A stretch of 64,000 nucleotides of DNA from Myxococcota bacterium (GCA_024276675.1 JAJRWT010000027.1:186001-250000); one strand, 5' to 3'; shown: positions 1 to 8,944, counted from the first letter of the stretch. Numbers and translations: made by a program. Notes: a model not told the origin generated them from the sequence alone.

Positions 1-123
1 TCACGCTTGCCTGAAAACTGCCTGAAACGTCAAATACGAGCCCTGCACTTCCCTCTGTTGAGCGGTGATTACGCCTTTTTCCAATACTTGCTCCATATTC
101 CCGTCAATGCTCAGGATGGGTAG

Positions 124-978
124 ATGTCCAAAGACAACAACCCCAAAGATCATTCCAGTCCTCCGGATATGCACATCCTGGATGAACTCTTGGACCATGC
201 CGAGTTGGCACTGGAAAACGGCGATCTCCAGACTGCCCTGGAAGGCTGTCAAAGAGCTCTTGATTCATTTCCCCGCAATCCAGATGCCCTCTTTCTCATG
301 GCAGAATGTTACCGAGAGATCGACCACGTGGACCAAGCTCTGGATGCATACCGCCGTTGCGTTCTCATCGACTCCCACTACTCTGCGGCATGGTCGGGCC
401 TGGGGCTCATGCACCTCGTACTGCGGCAGACGGAAGAAGCAAACCGTAGCTTCAACAGAGCCATCCGCGAAGATCCATCAAACCCCGAACCTTGGTGGGG
501 AAGAGCGATGCTCCGAGAACGCCGTCACGATTTCGACGGAGCTGATCGCGATCTCGCCAGAGCCGCCAGACTGGATCCCGAAGGTTACCCGTACCCGGCT
601 GCTCTTGCCGACAACGAAGTCGAGCAGATCGTACAGTCCGCCATTGCCGACCTTCATCCAGCTCTCCAGGAATACCTGGGCAATGTCGCGATACTCTTGG
701 ACGAAGTCCCGTCCGACGATATCCTCGAACAATACGATCCGCCGGTTCTTCCAGGGGAGCTGCTGGGCTATTTCAATGGAGCTTCACTTATCGAACGCTC
801 ATTTGACAACCCCTGGAGCAATCTACCAAGCGCGATCATGCTCTTCAGGCGAAACCTCCAACGGTATGCCACCAACAAAGAACAGCTCGTAGACGAGCTA
901 CGAACCACATTTCTGCACGAGGTTGGTCACTTCCTGGGACTACAGGAAGAAGATCTGGCGGAACGTGGACTCGATTGA
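124..978 (+). CDS. TPR protein with C-terminal zincin-like metallopeptidase domain
   Basis: This encodes 284 residues. Residues about 18-155 read as three or four tetratricopeptide helical pairs, including an NPDALFLMAECYRE-type helix and a following unit ending NPEPWWGRAMLRERR. The last 110 residues resemble the minimal zinc metallopeptidase family (DUF1025 / MMP-like). The zinc motif HEVGH at 265-269 is followed by FLGL and an acidic EEDL tail at the extreme C-terminus, as in that family. There is no signal peptide, so it should be cytoplasmic. The ATG at 124 is used because the TPR region starts soon after it; overlapping ORFs in other frames are shadows. The TPRs probably present a partner or substrate to the peptidase; that is inference. 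The substrate is unknown. The 123 bases upstream show no gene. Confidence 0.85.
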   Translation: MSKDNNPKDHSSPPDMHILDELLDHAELALENGDLQTALEGCQRALDSFPRNPDALFLMAECYREIDHVDQALDAYRRCVLIDSHYSAAWSGLGLMHLVLRQTEEANRSFNRAIREDPSNPEPWWGRAMLRERRHDFDGADRDLARAARLDPEGYPYPAALADNEVEQIVQSAIADLHPALQEYLGNVAILLDEVPSDDILEQYDPPVLPGELLGYFNGASLIERSFDNPWSNLPSAIMLFRRNLQRYATNKEQLVDELRTTFLHEVGHFLGLQEEDLAERGLD

Positions 979-1021
979 GATGGCCTCGGGCCTCAAGGCT
1001 GTCACACGAAACGAACGGAGG

Positions 1022-1094
1022 TGGAGGAGAAGGGAATCGAACCCTCGACCTCAGCATTGCGAACGCTGCGCTCTCCCGACTGAGCTACTCCCCC
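1022..1094 (-). tRNA. tRNA-Ala (anticodon CGC)
   Basis: On the minus strand a full cloverleaf folds: a 7-bp acceptor stem GGGGGAG/CTCCTCC with one G-T pair, a D arm GCTC/GAGC, an anticodon stem CAGCG/TGCTG with loop TTCGCAA (anticodon CGC, reading GCG alanine codons), and a T arm GAGGG/CCCTT with loop TTCGATT. The discriminator base is A at 1022. CC but not a full CCA follows in the genome, so the tail is at least partly added post-transcriptionally. A promoter sits just upstream at 1110-1138. Confidence 0.95.
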
Positions 1095-1109
1095 AATTCC
1101 AGCAAGGCC

Positions 1110-1138
1110 CGGATAACAACGCGCCATGGGCCAGTCAA
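1110..1138 (-). promoter_or_regulatory. Putative sigma-70 promoter of tRNA-Ala
   Basis: On the minus strand TTGACT (1133-1138) and TATCCG (1110-1115) are separated by 17 bases, and the tRNA begins 15 bases after the -10 box. The -35 hexamer is the same TTGACT as that upstream of tRNA-Val at 63779. The -10 is a weak match. Confidence 0.5.
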
Positions 1139-1176
1139 GCAATAGGCTGCCAGCAAGAATTCAACGTCCGCAAGTA

Positions 1177-2655
1177 CTACAGGTGGACCTTGTACCATAT
1201 CCACCCGTAGGCATCTTCTCTATCAAGCTCTTCAAGCCAGATGCTCCCTGCCTGCTGGTACCCCCCCTGCTGCAGCCAGGGGGCGATGATTGGTGCCGTG
1301 GTCCATTCCTCCCGAAACCAGAGCACGTATCCCACCCGTTTCCGCTCCAACCATTCCCCGAAGGCGGTCCGATCCCCAGGCGCCACAGGCAGGTCCATCC
1401 ACGTGAACAAGGTATAGTCATTGTGCCTGCGGTTGAGCCAGCACCCCGGGATATTGTCCAGAAGCAGCGGGACTTCAGGAGAAATATTGCGCTCGATCCT
1501 TCGGGCGAGGCTGAGCTGTGGAAGGTAGAGTTCTCTTGAAAGCTCAATCTGCCGCTTGGTTTCAGTGAGTTGATCCATCCATGTCCACGCCACTAGCACC
1601 ACGACGATGGCCGTCGCTGCCGATCCCCCCACCAGCCTCCTTGCTCGCCTCCACAGGCTATCCATGGCCAACGCCGCCGCCATGGCCCACAGAGGCACGA
1701 TGGGAAGCATCCACTTCCAGTAGAGGTTGTGGCCGACGTAGTGCTGTGCAAGAAAACCGATGAGCAGCCAGAAGCCGGTGACCGTGAACCAGGCAGCTCC
1801 TGTCACCCAGCATGAAACGGCCCTGGAGCCGACGAGCATGGGCACGCCAGCGAGAGCGGCCAGAACCATGACAGTCCCCATGTGCCCCGGTAGAACCTGG
1901 GTGAGCAATCCCCACACGATTTCCAATCCGTTCCTGGACCATTCAACAGTGGTCTGGATCTCCTGCCCACCCCCCGTTTCCAGGTTTATCTGGACCGAGT
2001 GCTGCCAGAAACGCCAGGTTCCAAAAAATGCCTTGCAATACGCGGACCACAACAGCACAGTGCTCATCAATGGAACCATTGAACGCAAGAGTCTCGTGTG
2101 GCGAGGCCTTCCGAGGGAAGCAGACAGCGCAAGGACCAGACCAAGCACCCAAAGAGCCTCGAAACGCACAAGAAAGGCCAGACCCGCCAGTAGCGAAGCC
2201 CAGGAAAGCCGATCCTGCCCCAACAGGTACAGAACAGCCAGAAGCAAAGCAGCATAGAGCGGTTCTCTAAGCGCCGAAGCGGAGTAGAGCGCCAACTCCG
2301 GCTGGAAAAGCAGCAGGCAAACCGCCAGCAGGGCCAGGCCCACACCCTTGATCCTCATGCATATTGCCGCCGTCAACAACAGCACAAAAAATCCACCCGC
2401 CATGCTCACAACCCTGGTGCCTACCACCGTGCTGCCCGTCACAACGGTCACCATGGCGCTCAGCCCGTAGTACAAGGGCAGGTGGTTCATGTCATAGCGC
2501 GTAAAAGCTGAATCCAGCACGCCCCGAGTCATGGCAAGGTTTCCGTAGTCGCTCTCTTCCCAGCCATAGAAGTGGAATATCAGGAAGAAACGCCAAAACA
2601 GAGCCACGAGCGTGATCATGACCAGGAGGACACGGGATCTGGTGGCGTCTGCCAT
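1177..2655 (-). CDS. GT-C-type integral membrane glycosyltransferase-like protein
   Basis: This encodes 492 residues with about nine or more hydrophobic segments. The first membrane helix (residues about 8-29) is followed by a short loop with an acidic group, EESDY at 33-37, the place where PMT/ArnT-type GT-C enzymes carry their catalytic acidic residues. The C-terminal 120 residues are soluble and mixed, as in that fold. It probably transfers a sugar from a polyprenyl-phosphate donor on the periplasmic face; the acceptor is unknown. It starts 27 bases after the stop of the RecG-like gene and reads in the same direction, so it is probably cotranscribed with greA and that gene. The assignment rests on topology and the acidic loop, not on a family-specific motif. 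Confidence 0.7.
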   Translation of the reverse strand: MADATRSRVLLVMITLVALFWRFFLIFHFYGWEESDYGNLAMTRGVLDSAFTRYDMNHLPLYYGLSAMVTVVTGSTVVGTRVVSMAGGFFVLLLTAAICMRIKGVGLALLAVCLLLFQPELALYSASALREPLYAALLLAVLYLLGQDRLSWASLLAGLAFLVRFEALWVLGLVLALSASLGRPRHTRLLRSMVPLMSTVLLWSAYCKAFFGTWRFWQHSVQINLETGGGQEIQTTVEWSRNGLEIVWGLLTQVLPGHMGTVMVLAALAGVPMLVGSRAVSCWVTGAAWFTVTGFWLLIGFLAQHYVGHNLYWKWMLPIVPLWAMAAALAMDSLWRRARRLVGGSAATAIVVVLVAWTWMDQLTETKRQIELSRELYLPQLSLARRIERNISPEVPLLLDNIPGCWLNRRHNDYTLFTWMDLPVAPGDRTAFGEWLERKRVGYVLWFREEWTTAPIIAPWLQQGGYQQAGSIWLEELDREDAYGWIWYKVHL

Positions 2656-2682
2656 GCTCTTTTCCAGGGTGATTCCGCTATT

Positions 2683-5649
2683 TCAGGCGGAAGAGCCCTT
2701 CTTGGAACGGGCCCTGCGCCGGTTGCCCCTCGACCCCCTGTGCCTGCGTGTACTGGAAAGCCCGAGCTTTCCGGGAAACCATTGACGCCAGTTCTTTTCC
2801 AGCAGCTTTTTCATATGGTGGTGTTGTGGCCTTGAGAGGTTTGCGTCCGACTGCAGCAGGGATAATGCCTCCTTTCTTGCACGAACCATCAAATCCCTGT
2901 GCTCCAGCGGGTCAACGTACTTGAAGACCGGTATCTTCCAGTTCTTCTTTCCGAGCAATGCTTCCGGCGCACGTTCTGCCAGGTCCAGCTCCGCTATCTT
3001 GAAACCTTCGGTTTCGCTGAAGATCGTCTCGATTTTGTGGAGGCCTTCTTCACCAGGTTCTGTGGACTGTACAAGAAAGAACATGCCGGGCCTGCTCCCC
3101 CGCGCCACATGGGCTCTGAGTCTGTGAAGACGCATGAGATCAAACTGATCAGCGTGCTCCACAATCATCGAGGTGGCAGTGGAAACCATGGGGCCATCTT
3201 CCACCATGGTCGTCGTAAGGAGCACATCCAGGCGTCTGTGACGGAAATCGTCGTAGACGCGCTGGCGTTCTTCCCTTCTCATCAATGCGGAGAACACACC
3301 TACCCGCATTCCTGGAAAGGCATCAGAGGACAGCGCTTCCTTGAGCTTCGCCAGGTCATTCCGATCAAGTCTCTCCTGACCGTCTATCAAGGGCAGAACA
3401 ACATATGCCTGTCTCCCAGCCCGAAGTTCGGTCATGACCTGTTCATAGGCATCTGTTCTCCGCGACCATTCGAATATTTCGGTTCGCACTCCACTCCAGG
3501 CCGGCACATTGACCATGGAAAGGTCCATTATACTGAAAACAGTGAGAGCCAGGCTAGTGGGAATTGGAGCGGCGGTCATCACCAACAAGTCGGGCCGCCC
3601 GGCTTTCCCTGGAAGGTCTTCGATTCCCATTGTGCCATACACACCGCGTTCTTCCAGAACAACCAATCCAAGACGCCTGAAGGTTGGCCATGGCCTGGTA
3701 AATGCTGGAGTCGCGAAAATCACGTGGGCCTCTCCGCGACGTATGGCATCCGCCTGTGCCGGGCCCGGACGTTCTTCCACCAGCATGGGAACCATGCCGA
3801 CTGAACGGAGGACGTTCTCGGCGAACAGGTAGCGATGCTCAGCCACGAGTGCGTCGGGAGTTACGAAGACCACCTGTTCCCGGCCGCCGGCCACCAGTAC
3901 CGCAGTCAGCAATGCAACCAGGCCTTTACCCGCCCCAACATTCCCCTGCAATAATCTATACATGGGAGATGAGCTGCAAAGATCCCGACGTATTTCTGAA
4001 AATGCGATTTCTTGCTCGTCGTTCAACTCCACATCGTGAATGACCTGCAGCTTGCCCAAGGTTCCATGCCCCAGCACGCGGGATGTACCCTTCTGGCGTG
4101 GTGCCCGCGTCTGCCGTAACGCCACGCCCAGTTGGTACAACAACAACTCGTCGAATGCAAGCCTCTCCATGCCTCTCTTGTGGGAGTGGGTGGGAAAATG
4201 CAGTCGGCGAAGCGCTTCGCCAAGATCCAGGAGACGAAGGCTTTTCTGGATGTTTTGTGGTAGCGGATCCAGCAGATTGCCAGAAAACTCGTCCAGGGCC
4301 CTACGTAACAGCGAACGCATTTCACTGTCTGCCACGCCCGGAATATCGTAGCAGGCCTGCCTGCCCTGACCACGACTATCTACCCACACCAGCTCGCCGT
4401 TGTGAAGCAACACGGTTTCGCCGTCGTGTTCTATTCGCCCATGGATGGCCACCCTGGAGCCTGCCTTGAGTCGTCGCCTGAACGCCCCATCGACCGGGCT
4501 CATCCAACGACAGGTCACCTTTCCCAGGTCATCTTGCAGAACCACCTCGAAAAAGCGCCCCAAAGGATTGATCCTGGTAAAGCGTCTGCCGACCCTGGCG
4601 CGAACGACCTCGAAACTCCCATCTGCCAGAGGTTCCGATGGAGTGACGGCCCTGGGAAGAAGCTGGAATCGAACGGGCGCTCTCAAAAGCAGATCTGCCA
4701 CAGAATGAAGTCCCGCGGCTTTCAGGACTCCAAGCAGGGTGGAAGATGGGACACCCCAACGCTCCAGGGATATCCCGGGCCCTTCCGGGTCGGTCAACTG
4801 ACGCGGTACGCAAGGCGGGGGTCGGGGGGGCTTCCTGGGAGGCTGCGGTGCCCTTCCTGATGAAACCCTTGCAACGGTTTGCTTTTCCCCCGGGGTTGCT
4901 AGTACTCTCTTGGCCTTCCTTGGACTGCCTGCAGAGGAAGCCGCCTGGGGAGGGCCATCCTTTGCTTGTTGGGACCCCGCTTCCGAGTGCGCCGCCACGC
5001 CAGAAGTGGAAGCGCCTGGGCCCGCTGTTGCTCCATCCTGCCTGCCTTCGGCTTGATCCGACGACGTGTTGCTGTCATTCGCCGCCTTGGGCTCGACCTT
5101 GGGGGCAGCAGAGAGGGCAACTCTGGCCTTTTTCTGAACGGCCCGCCGTTTCTTCGTGGATTTCCCTCTGGAAGAAGTCTGTACACCATGTGCTTTCGCC
5201 GCAACTTCCGACTTGCCGGCTGGAACTCCCGCGTGAGGCGATTGGGCCGTTTTGGCAGCCACAACCGCTGGTGGGGACTCATGCGGCACGATGAAACAAC
5301 GGCTTTCTGTGGAGGACGGTTTTTCCGGCAACGCCAAACAGCCCAATCGATCAAGCCCATTGGCCAAGGTCTTCAGGAGATCCCTCTTCGCTCCAAGGGA
5401 AAGAGAGTCGGTCCAGGATGACAGCAGATCCTTCAGGTCCAGTATGGCAGCTTTTTCGGTGGGGCCATCAACGGATGATATTGCAATTTCCAACCATCTG
5501 CCACAGGTCTTGTGGAGATGACTGATGGATGTGGCTGCTTCGTCACTTCCAAGGCCGAACGCCACCGTCCTGGCCACGACATCCAGAGCTCTGGCCACCA
5601 CTGCCGCTCGTCCGCCATTGGCTCCTTCGGGCGCGGTTTCCTTCTTCAT
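2683..5649 (-). CDS. RecG-like protein with degenerate helicase motifs (pseudo-helicase)
   Basis: This encodes 988 residues from the ATG at 5649; a TTG at 5661 directly after the greA stop is an alternative. Residues 1-300 are low-complexity, Ala/Lys/Pro-rich and probably disordered. About 310-470 matches the RecG wedge/OB domain, and about 540-930 follows the RecG helicase core nearly end to end. The core motifs are altered: motif I reads LQGNVGAGKG (567-576), losing the Thr of GKT; motif II reads LEERG (665-669) instead of DEQH; motif III reads MTAAP (691-695) instead of MTATP; the VIEVGVDVPNA-type motif becomes MVEDGPMVSTA; and motif VI reads RLHRLRAHVARG (840-851), where RecG has QLHQLRGRVGRG. 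The tail is strongly basic. ATP hydrolysis is therefore doubtful, though DNA binding may remain. It is not frameshifted, and its length argues for a maintained gene. Confidence 0.85.
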   Translation of the reverse strand: MKKETAPEGANGGRAAVVARALDVVARTVAFGLGSDEAATSISHLHKTCGRWLEIAISSVDGPTEKAAILDLKDLLSSWTDSLSLGAKRDLLKTLANGLDRLGCLALPEKPSSTESRCFIVPHESPPAVVAAKTAQSPHAGVPAGKSEVAAKAHGVQTSSRGKSTKKRRAVQKKARVALSAAPKVEPKAANDSNTSSDQAEGRQDGATAGPGASTSGVAAHSEAGSQQAKDGPPQAASSAGSPRKAKRVLATPGEKQTVARVSSGRAPQPPRKPPRPPPCVPRQLTDPEGPGISLERWGVPSSTLLGVLKAAGLHSVADLLLRAPVRFQLLPRAVTPSEPLADGSFEVVRARVGRRFTRINPLGRFFEVVLQDDLGKVTCRWMSPVDGAFRRRLKAGSRVAIHGRIEHDGETVLLHNGELVWVDSRGQGRQACYDIPGVADSEMRSLLRRALDEFSGNLLDPLPQNIQKSLRLLDLGEALRRLHFPTHSHKRGMERLAFDELLLYQLGVALRQTRAPRQKGTSRVLGHGTLGKLQVIHDVELNDEQEIAFSEIRRDLCSSSPMYRLLQGNVGAGKGLVALLTAVLVAGGREQVVFVTPDALVAEHRYLFAENVLRSVGMVPMLVEERPGPAQADAIRRGEAHVIFATPAFTRPWPTFRRLGLVVLEERGVYGTMGIEDLPGKAGRPDLLVMTAAPIPTSLALTVFSIMDLSMVNVPAWSGVRTEIFEWSRRTDAYEQVMTELRAGRQAYVVLPLIDGQERLDRNDLAKLKEALSSDAFPGMRVGVFSALMRREERQRVYDDFRHRRLDVLLTTTMVEDGPMVSTATSMIVEHADQFDLMRLHRLRAHVARGSRPGMFFLVQSTEPGEEGLHKIETIFSETEGFKIAELDLAERAPEALLGKKNWKIPVFKYVDPLEHRDLMVRARKEALSLLQSDANLSRPQHHHMKKLLEKNWRQWFPGKLGLSSTRRHRGSRGNRRRARSKKGSSA

Positions 5650-5661
5650 GGATACATCCAA

Positions 5662-6147
5662 TCAGATGTGCTGGACTTCGAGGATTTCAAACTCGCGTGT
5701 ACCTTTGGGGATCCTTACGTGTACCTCGTCGCCGACTTCCTTTCCCAACAAGCTGCGACCTATCGGGGCTGTTATCGGAATGGCACCTTTCGGAATATCG
5801 GCCTCGTGGGATCCGACGATCCTGTAGACGAGTTCTTCCTCGGTCTGCAGATCCAGCAGTCTAACCGTGGCACCAAAGACAACACGCCCAGTCTCGGGAA
5901 TCTGCCTGACGTCGATGACTTCCGCCATGCCGATACGCTGGTTCAATTCGCCTATCCTGGCCTCGATCATGGCCTGTCGTTCCTTCGCTGCCTCGAACTC
6001 CGAGTTCTCGCTGATATCTCCATGCGCCCGGGCTTCTTCGATGGACTTGACCACCTCTGGACGCAAGACCTCCATGTGGTGCTTGAGTTCCTGCACGAGT
6101 GCCTTGTAGCCCTCTGGTGTCATGGGTACCCGTTTCATGTTGTTCAT
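5662..6147 (-). CDS. greA: Transcription elongation factor GreA
   Basis: This encodes 161 residues, the usual GreA length. The N-terminal coiled coil (about 10-80) carries the GDISENSEFEAAKERQ block that forms the acidic tip used to rescue backtracked RNA polymerase. The C-terminal FKBP-like half contains ITAPIGRSLLGKEVGDEVHV, the GreA/GreB signature. It stimulates transcript cleavage by stalled polymerase. Its TGA is followed within 12 bases by the start of the RecG-like gene, so the two are translationally linked. That pairing is suggestive because both act at stalled machinery on DNA. Confidence 0.97.
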   Translation of the reverse strand: MNNMKRVPMTPEGYKALVQELKHHMEVLRPEVVKSIEEARAHGDISENSEFEAAKERQAMIEARIGELNQRIGMAEVIDVRQIPETGRVVFGATVRLLDLQTEEELVYRIVGSHEADIPKGAIPITAPIGRSLLGKEVGDEVHVRIPKGTREFEILEVQHI

Positions 6148-6244
6148 GGTCGTTTCCCGTAGAAATGTGCCGCAGTCTCCCCATGCCGTTCCATTTCATT
6201 GTGAATGCGGCACAGCGGGGAGTGGAGCTACTTTATGTGAAGCG

Positions 6245-6362
6245 AAAAAAAAAGAAAACCCCGTGGGCTCGTGGTGGAAACGCTGCACGATGGATAGCGG
6301 TTGAAGGCCACGCAGGTAGCGGGCATGAGGCGCCGTTCCCTGGAGAACCTGCTGCACGAGCC
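6245..6362 (-). ncRNA. Candidate structured RNA or elaborate terminator
   Basis: A perfect 8-bp pairing (6266-6273 with 6355-6362) closes about 80 bases that hold two further hairpins: 6279-6284 with 6296-6302, and 6312-6317 with 6347-6352. Read on the minus strand, the outer stem is followed within about 13 bases by a T tract with nine consecutive T (complement of 6245-6253). This fits a structured 3' region ending the small membrane gene at 6402-6773, or an independent small RNA. I recognise no known RNA family in it (not SRP RNA, tmRNA, RNase P or 6S). No convincing ORF covers it. Confidence 0.4.
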
Positions 6363-6401
6363 GTCCGGCGGAACAATGAAGCAGGAAGGAACTATCACGG
6401 T

Positions 6402-6773
6402 CTACTGAACGACGCCGCTGGGAAGGACGAGAGCCTCCACGACAAAATGCATGGTCCTGGTTCTACCCAGCAGCGGCCAGTTGTCAGTCACCGTCCACTC
6501 ACAATATACCCTTCGTTGACCGACTTCTTCCCTGAATTCACAGTCGTCCTCTTCGATATAGGTGGGTACGTCCCTGTTGTACATTTCCTGTGCAAGCATC
6601 TGCACGGCTTTGTTTTTACCGAGGTCTTTCCAGTAGAGGCCAACTATCTTCACAACTTCCTTCATTACTCTCTGGTCCCAGTAATATGGAACGAACCGCC
6701 AGGCACACAGTATTCCGTAACAGATCCCTGCCACAAGAATGACACTCATCACCTGTACTCGACCTCGACGCAT
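6402..6773 (-). CDS. Small single-span membrane protein, DUF4845-like
   Basis: The likely product has 123 residues, starting at the internal ATG at 6773 (MRRGRVQV), which puts a basic N-terminus before one membrane segment (residues about 8-27). An upstream start at 6866 would add 31 unlikely Pro/Gly-rich residues. The rest is a soluble alpha/beta domain with a WDQRVMKEVVKIV helix and a CEFREE...CEWTVTD strand region. The architecture, a short basic segment, one membrane helix and a small exported domain, recalls DUF4845 proteins, which have no known function. It could be a pilin-like or envelope protein. The gene stands alone between greA and ugd. Confidence 0.6.
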   Translation of the reverse strand: MRRGRVQVMSVILVAGICYGILCAWRFVPYYWDQRVMKEVVKIVGLYWKDLGKNKAVQMLAQEMYNRDVPTYIEEDDCEFREEVGQRRVYCEWTVTDNWPLLGRTRTMHFVVEALVLPSGVVQ

Positions 6774-7196
6774 ATGCCGTTCTCCAGCCGGTTTGGGGCT
6801 TTTACCCCTTGGGTTATCCAAGATAGAGCTTTCAGGACAGGAAATCTCCCGACCATGGGCAACCATACCAGAATTGCCGAATCATTCCCATTGGCCTTTT
6901 CAGAACTATCGTTGGCGCCCTATCCAAACAAAGAAAAAAGAACTACGAGCGTATGGCAACACTCAAGCCAGCCATCCCATGGCAGGGCATTCTTCCAGGA
7001 CCAGCGTGCTCTCCAACAAAACGAGAATGTCCAGCCATTTCCCATGCGGAAAATCCGACCCCGCGGGAACGAACCGACCTGTCAGGGAAGATGTACCCGG
7101 ACATCCCCCGGAATAACAAGACTGGTTCAAGCCATGGGGGGGCCTGCCTGATTATCTCCAGGAAGGCAGGGCGCTCCTTTTCTTTCCAGAATGCAG
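6774..7196. other. 423-base gap between ugd and the small membrane gene
   Basis: I see no convincing gene. Short ORFs on both strands here lack family features and start signals. A 7-bp hairpin (7143-7149 with 7164-7170) lies 27 bases downstream of the ugd stop on the minus strand but is followed by C rather than T, so it is at best a weak terminator. The promoter of the 6402-6773 gene should lie in this gap. Confidence 0.4.
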
Positions 7197-8507
7197 CTAC
7201 CCTGCCCCTGGGCGCCCGATACAATGGTATTCGATTCCCGCCGCTTCCATTTCTTCGGGATCATAGAGGTTCCTTCCATCGAAGACGAGGGGCTGGTTCA
7301 TGTATTTCTTGATCTTGGCCAGGTTGGGGTTGCGGAACTCGGGCCATTCAGTGACCACCACCAGAAAATCGGCGTCTCGCAGGGCTTCAATACTGTTGTT
7401 CATGAATTCCACGCTATCACCCAACAAACGTTTTGCCTCGGTCATCGCCTCGGGATCGTATGCGGAGATGCTCGCGCCAGCTTCCAACAACATTTCGATG
7501 ATCACGAGAGAAGGCGCTTCTCTCATGTCGTCCGTACCGGGTTTGAAAGACAAGCCCCAGATGGCCGCTCTTTTGCCGGAAAGGTCTGGCCCCTGGTGGG
7601 CAATGATTTTTTTGGCCAAGAGACGCTTCTGGTTCATGTTGACAAGTTCCACGGCATCTATGATCCGCAGATGAAGTCCATGTTCCATGGCCGTATGCTG
7701 CAAAGCACGGACATCCTTTGGAAAACACGACCCTCCATAGCCAACCCCAGGAAAGAAAAAGCGAAGCCCTATTCTACTGTCGGATCCAGCTCCACGGCGG
7801 ACGGCATCGACATCTGCCCCCACCAGGTCGCAAAGCTGGGCAAGCTCGTTGATGAAACTTATCCTGGTGGCCAGTAAGGCATTCGCAGTGTACTTGGACA
7901 TCTCCGCAGACTTGTTGTCCATGAAAAGGATTGGTTTCCCAGTGCGTATCAAGGGCTTGTACAGCCTGGAGATCACCTTCCGGATACCATCTCCTTCACA
8001 TCCGATGATGATGCGATCAGGTCTCATGAAGTCATCGATGGCGGTGCCTTCTTTCAAAAACTCGGGATTGCTGACCACCGGGTGCTCCAAGTCGGTCAAC
8101 TCACGCAGCAACACCCTTACCTTGTCGGCCGTACCCACGGGCACCGTGGATTTGATCACTATCACTGTTTGTTTTTCAGCGGACTGCCCAATCATCCGAG
8201 CCACTGTCATGACACCGCCCAGATCCGCCGAGCCATCGGCACCGGGCGGTGTGCCCACCGCTATGTATACTACTTCTGAAGCCCTTACCGCTGACGCTCC
8301 ATCGGAGGAAAACGAAAGCCGGGCTTCTTTCACGTTTCTACGAACCAGATGCTCCAGACCGGGTTCGTAGATTGGGATCCTGCCATCCTTGAGAAGTTCG
8401 ATCTTCCTCTGGACGTTGTCGACACATATGACCCTATGGCCGAGATCCGCCAGACAGGTTCCAGCCACCAGCCCGACATACCCTGTTCCGATAATGGCTA
8501 TTTTCAT
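7197..8507 (-). CDS. ugd: UDP-glucose 6-dehydrogenase (Ugd/UDP-sugar dehydrogenase family)
   Basis: This encodes 436 residues, the normal length. It shows the NAD-binding GTGYVGL at 7-13, the IAVGTPP and KSTVPVGT strands of the Rossmann domain, the NPEFLKEG substrate-binding block at 147-154, and the catalytic cysteine C261 in GYGGSCFPKD. The C-terminal UDP-binding domain contains GLSFKPGTDDMR. It oxidises a UDP-hexose at C6 twice to give the UDP-uronate for capsule or LPS sugars. UDP-glucose is the most likely substrate, but by eye it cannot be told apart from UDP-ManNAc dehydrogenases. A weak AAAGGTGG precedes the ATG. It is divergent from rpsT. Confidence 0.93.
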   Translation of the reverse strand: MKIAIIGTGYVGLVAGTCLADLGHRVICVDNVQRKIELLKDGRIPIYEPGLEHLVRRNVKEARLSFSSDGASAVRASEVVYIAVGTPPGADGSADLGGVMTVARMIGQSAEKQTVIVIKSTVPVGTADKVRVLLRELTDLEHPVVSNPEFLKEGTAIDDFMRPDRIIIGCEGDGIRKVISRLYKPLIRTGKPILFMDNKSAEMSKYTANALLATRISFINELAQLCDLVGADVDAVRRGAGSDSRIGLRFFFPGVGYGGSCFPKDVRALQHTAMEHGLHLRIIDAVELVNMNQKRLLAKKIIAHQGPDLSGKRAAIWGLSFKPGTDDMREAPSLVIIEMLLEAGASISAYDPEAMTEAKRLLGDSVEFMNNSIEALRDADFLVVVTEWPEFRNPNLAKIKKYMNQPLVFDGRNLYDPEEMEAAGIEYHCIGRPGAG

Positions 8508-8944
8508 TCTTCAAACCCACCTTTCTACTGCTAATACCAAACCCTCGGCACCAGTGAAAACACTATCCAACGAGTACCTTGTTCACCAGCTCTCACGACG
8601 GAATGCTCCTGCAGCGAAGAGTGAGCAGAATAGCTATGGAGGAAACCGTTGTCAAACGCTCTGTCCGGGAGTGTCCGACTCCAGGTCTCCCACCTTGAAG
8701 CACGCAGCCCCACAGCCACTGATCCCTACTGACAGAACATCGACAAACGGAAACCGCGAACAAAATCGCGCAGCAGCCACCCGGAAAGTCGGGGAGAGCA
8801 GGCCCTGGCAGCCATGGCATGCAGGACAGCCATGGGTTAACTCTCGCGGGCAGCGGGATCCTTCCCGCCCTAACCCGTGGTCCTGTTACGCCGTGCGGTG
8901 CCGGTACCACGTTTTCCCATGTCCACAACCAAGGAGACCAGACA
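8508..8944. other. Divergent ugd/rpsT intergenic region
   Basis: These 437 bases hold the promoters of ugd (minus) and rpsT (plus). ORFs in both strands here are unstructured and look like chance. The right third contains the rpsT leader hairpin listed separately. I cannot place a convincing -35/-10 pair for either gene. Confidence 0.5.
8829..8881 (+). promoter_or_regulatory. Nested hairpin in the rpsT leader
   Basis: An outer stem pairs CATGGGTTA (8831-8839) with TAACCCGTG (8871-8879), nine pairs with one T-G, extendable by a further C-G and a G-T pair. Inside it an inner stem pairs GCGGGA (8853-8858) with TCCCGC (8863-8868) around a four-base loop. It ends 63 bases before the rpsT start codon. 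S20 synthesis is autoregulated in other bacteria, so a translational or attenuation control is plausible, but this is inferred from position and structure only. Confidence 0.4.

Noticed and set aside
1..252. A minus-strand 83-residue ORF at the window edge
   Set aside because: Most of it is antisense to the TPR gene and the remainder is too short to support.
6943..7224. A 93-residue minus-strand ORF after ugd
   Set aside because: It overlaps the ugd end, has no family features and no clear start signal.
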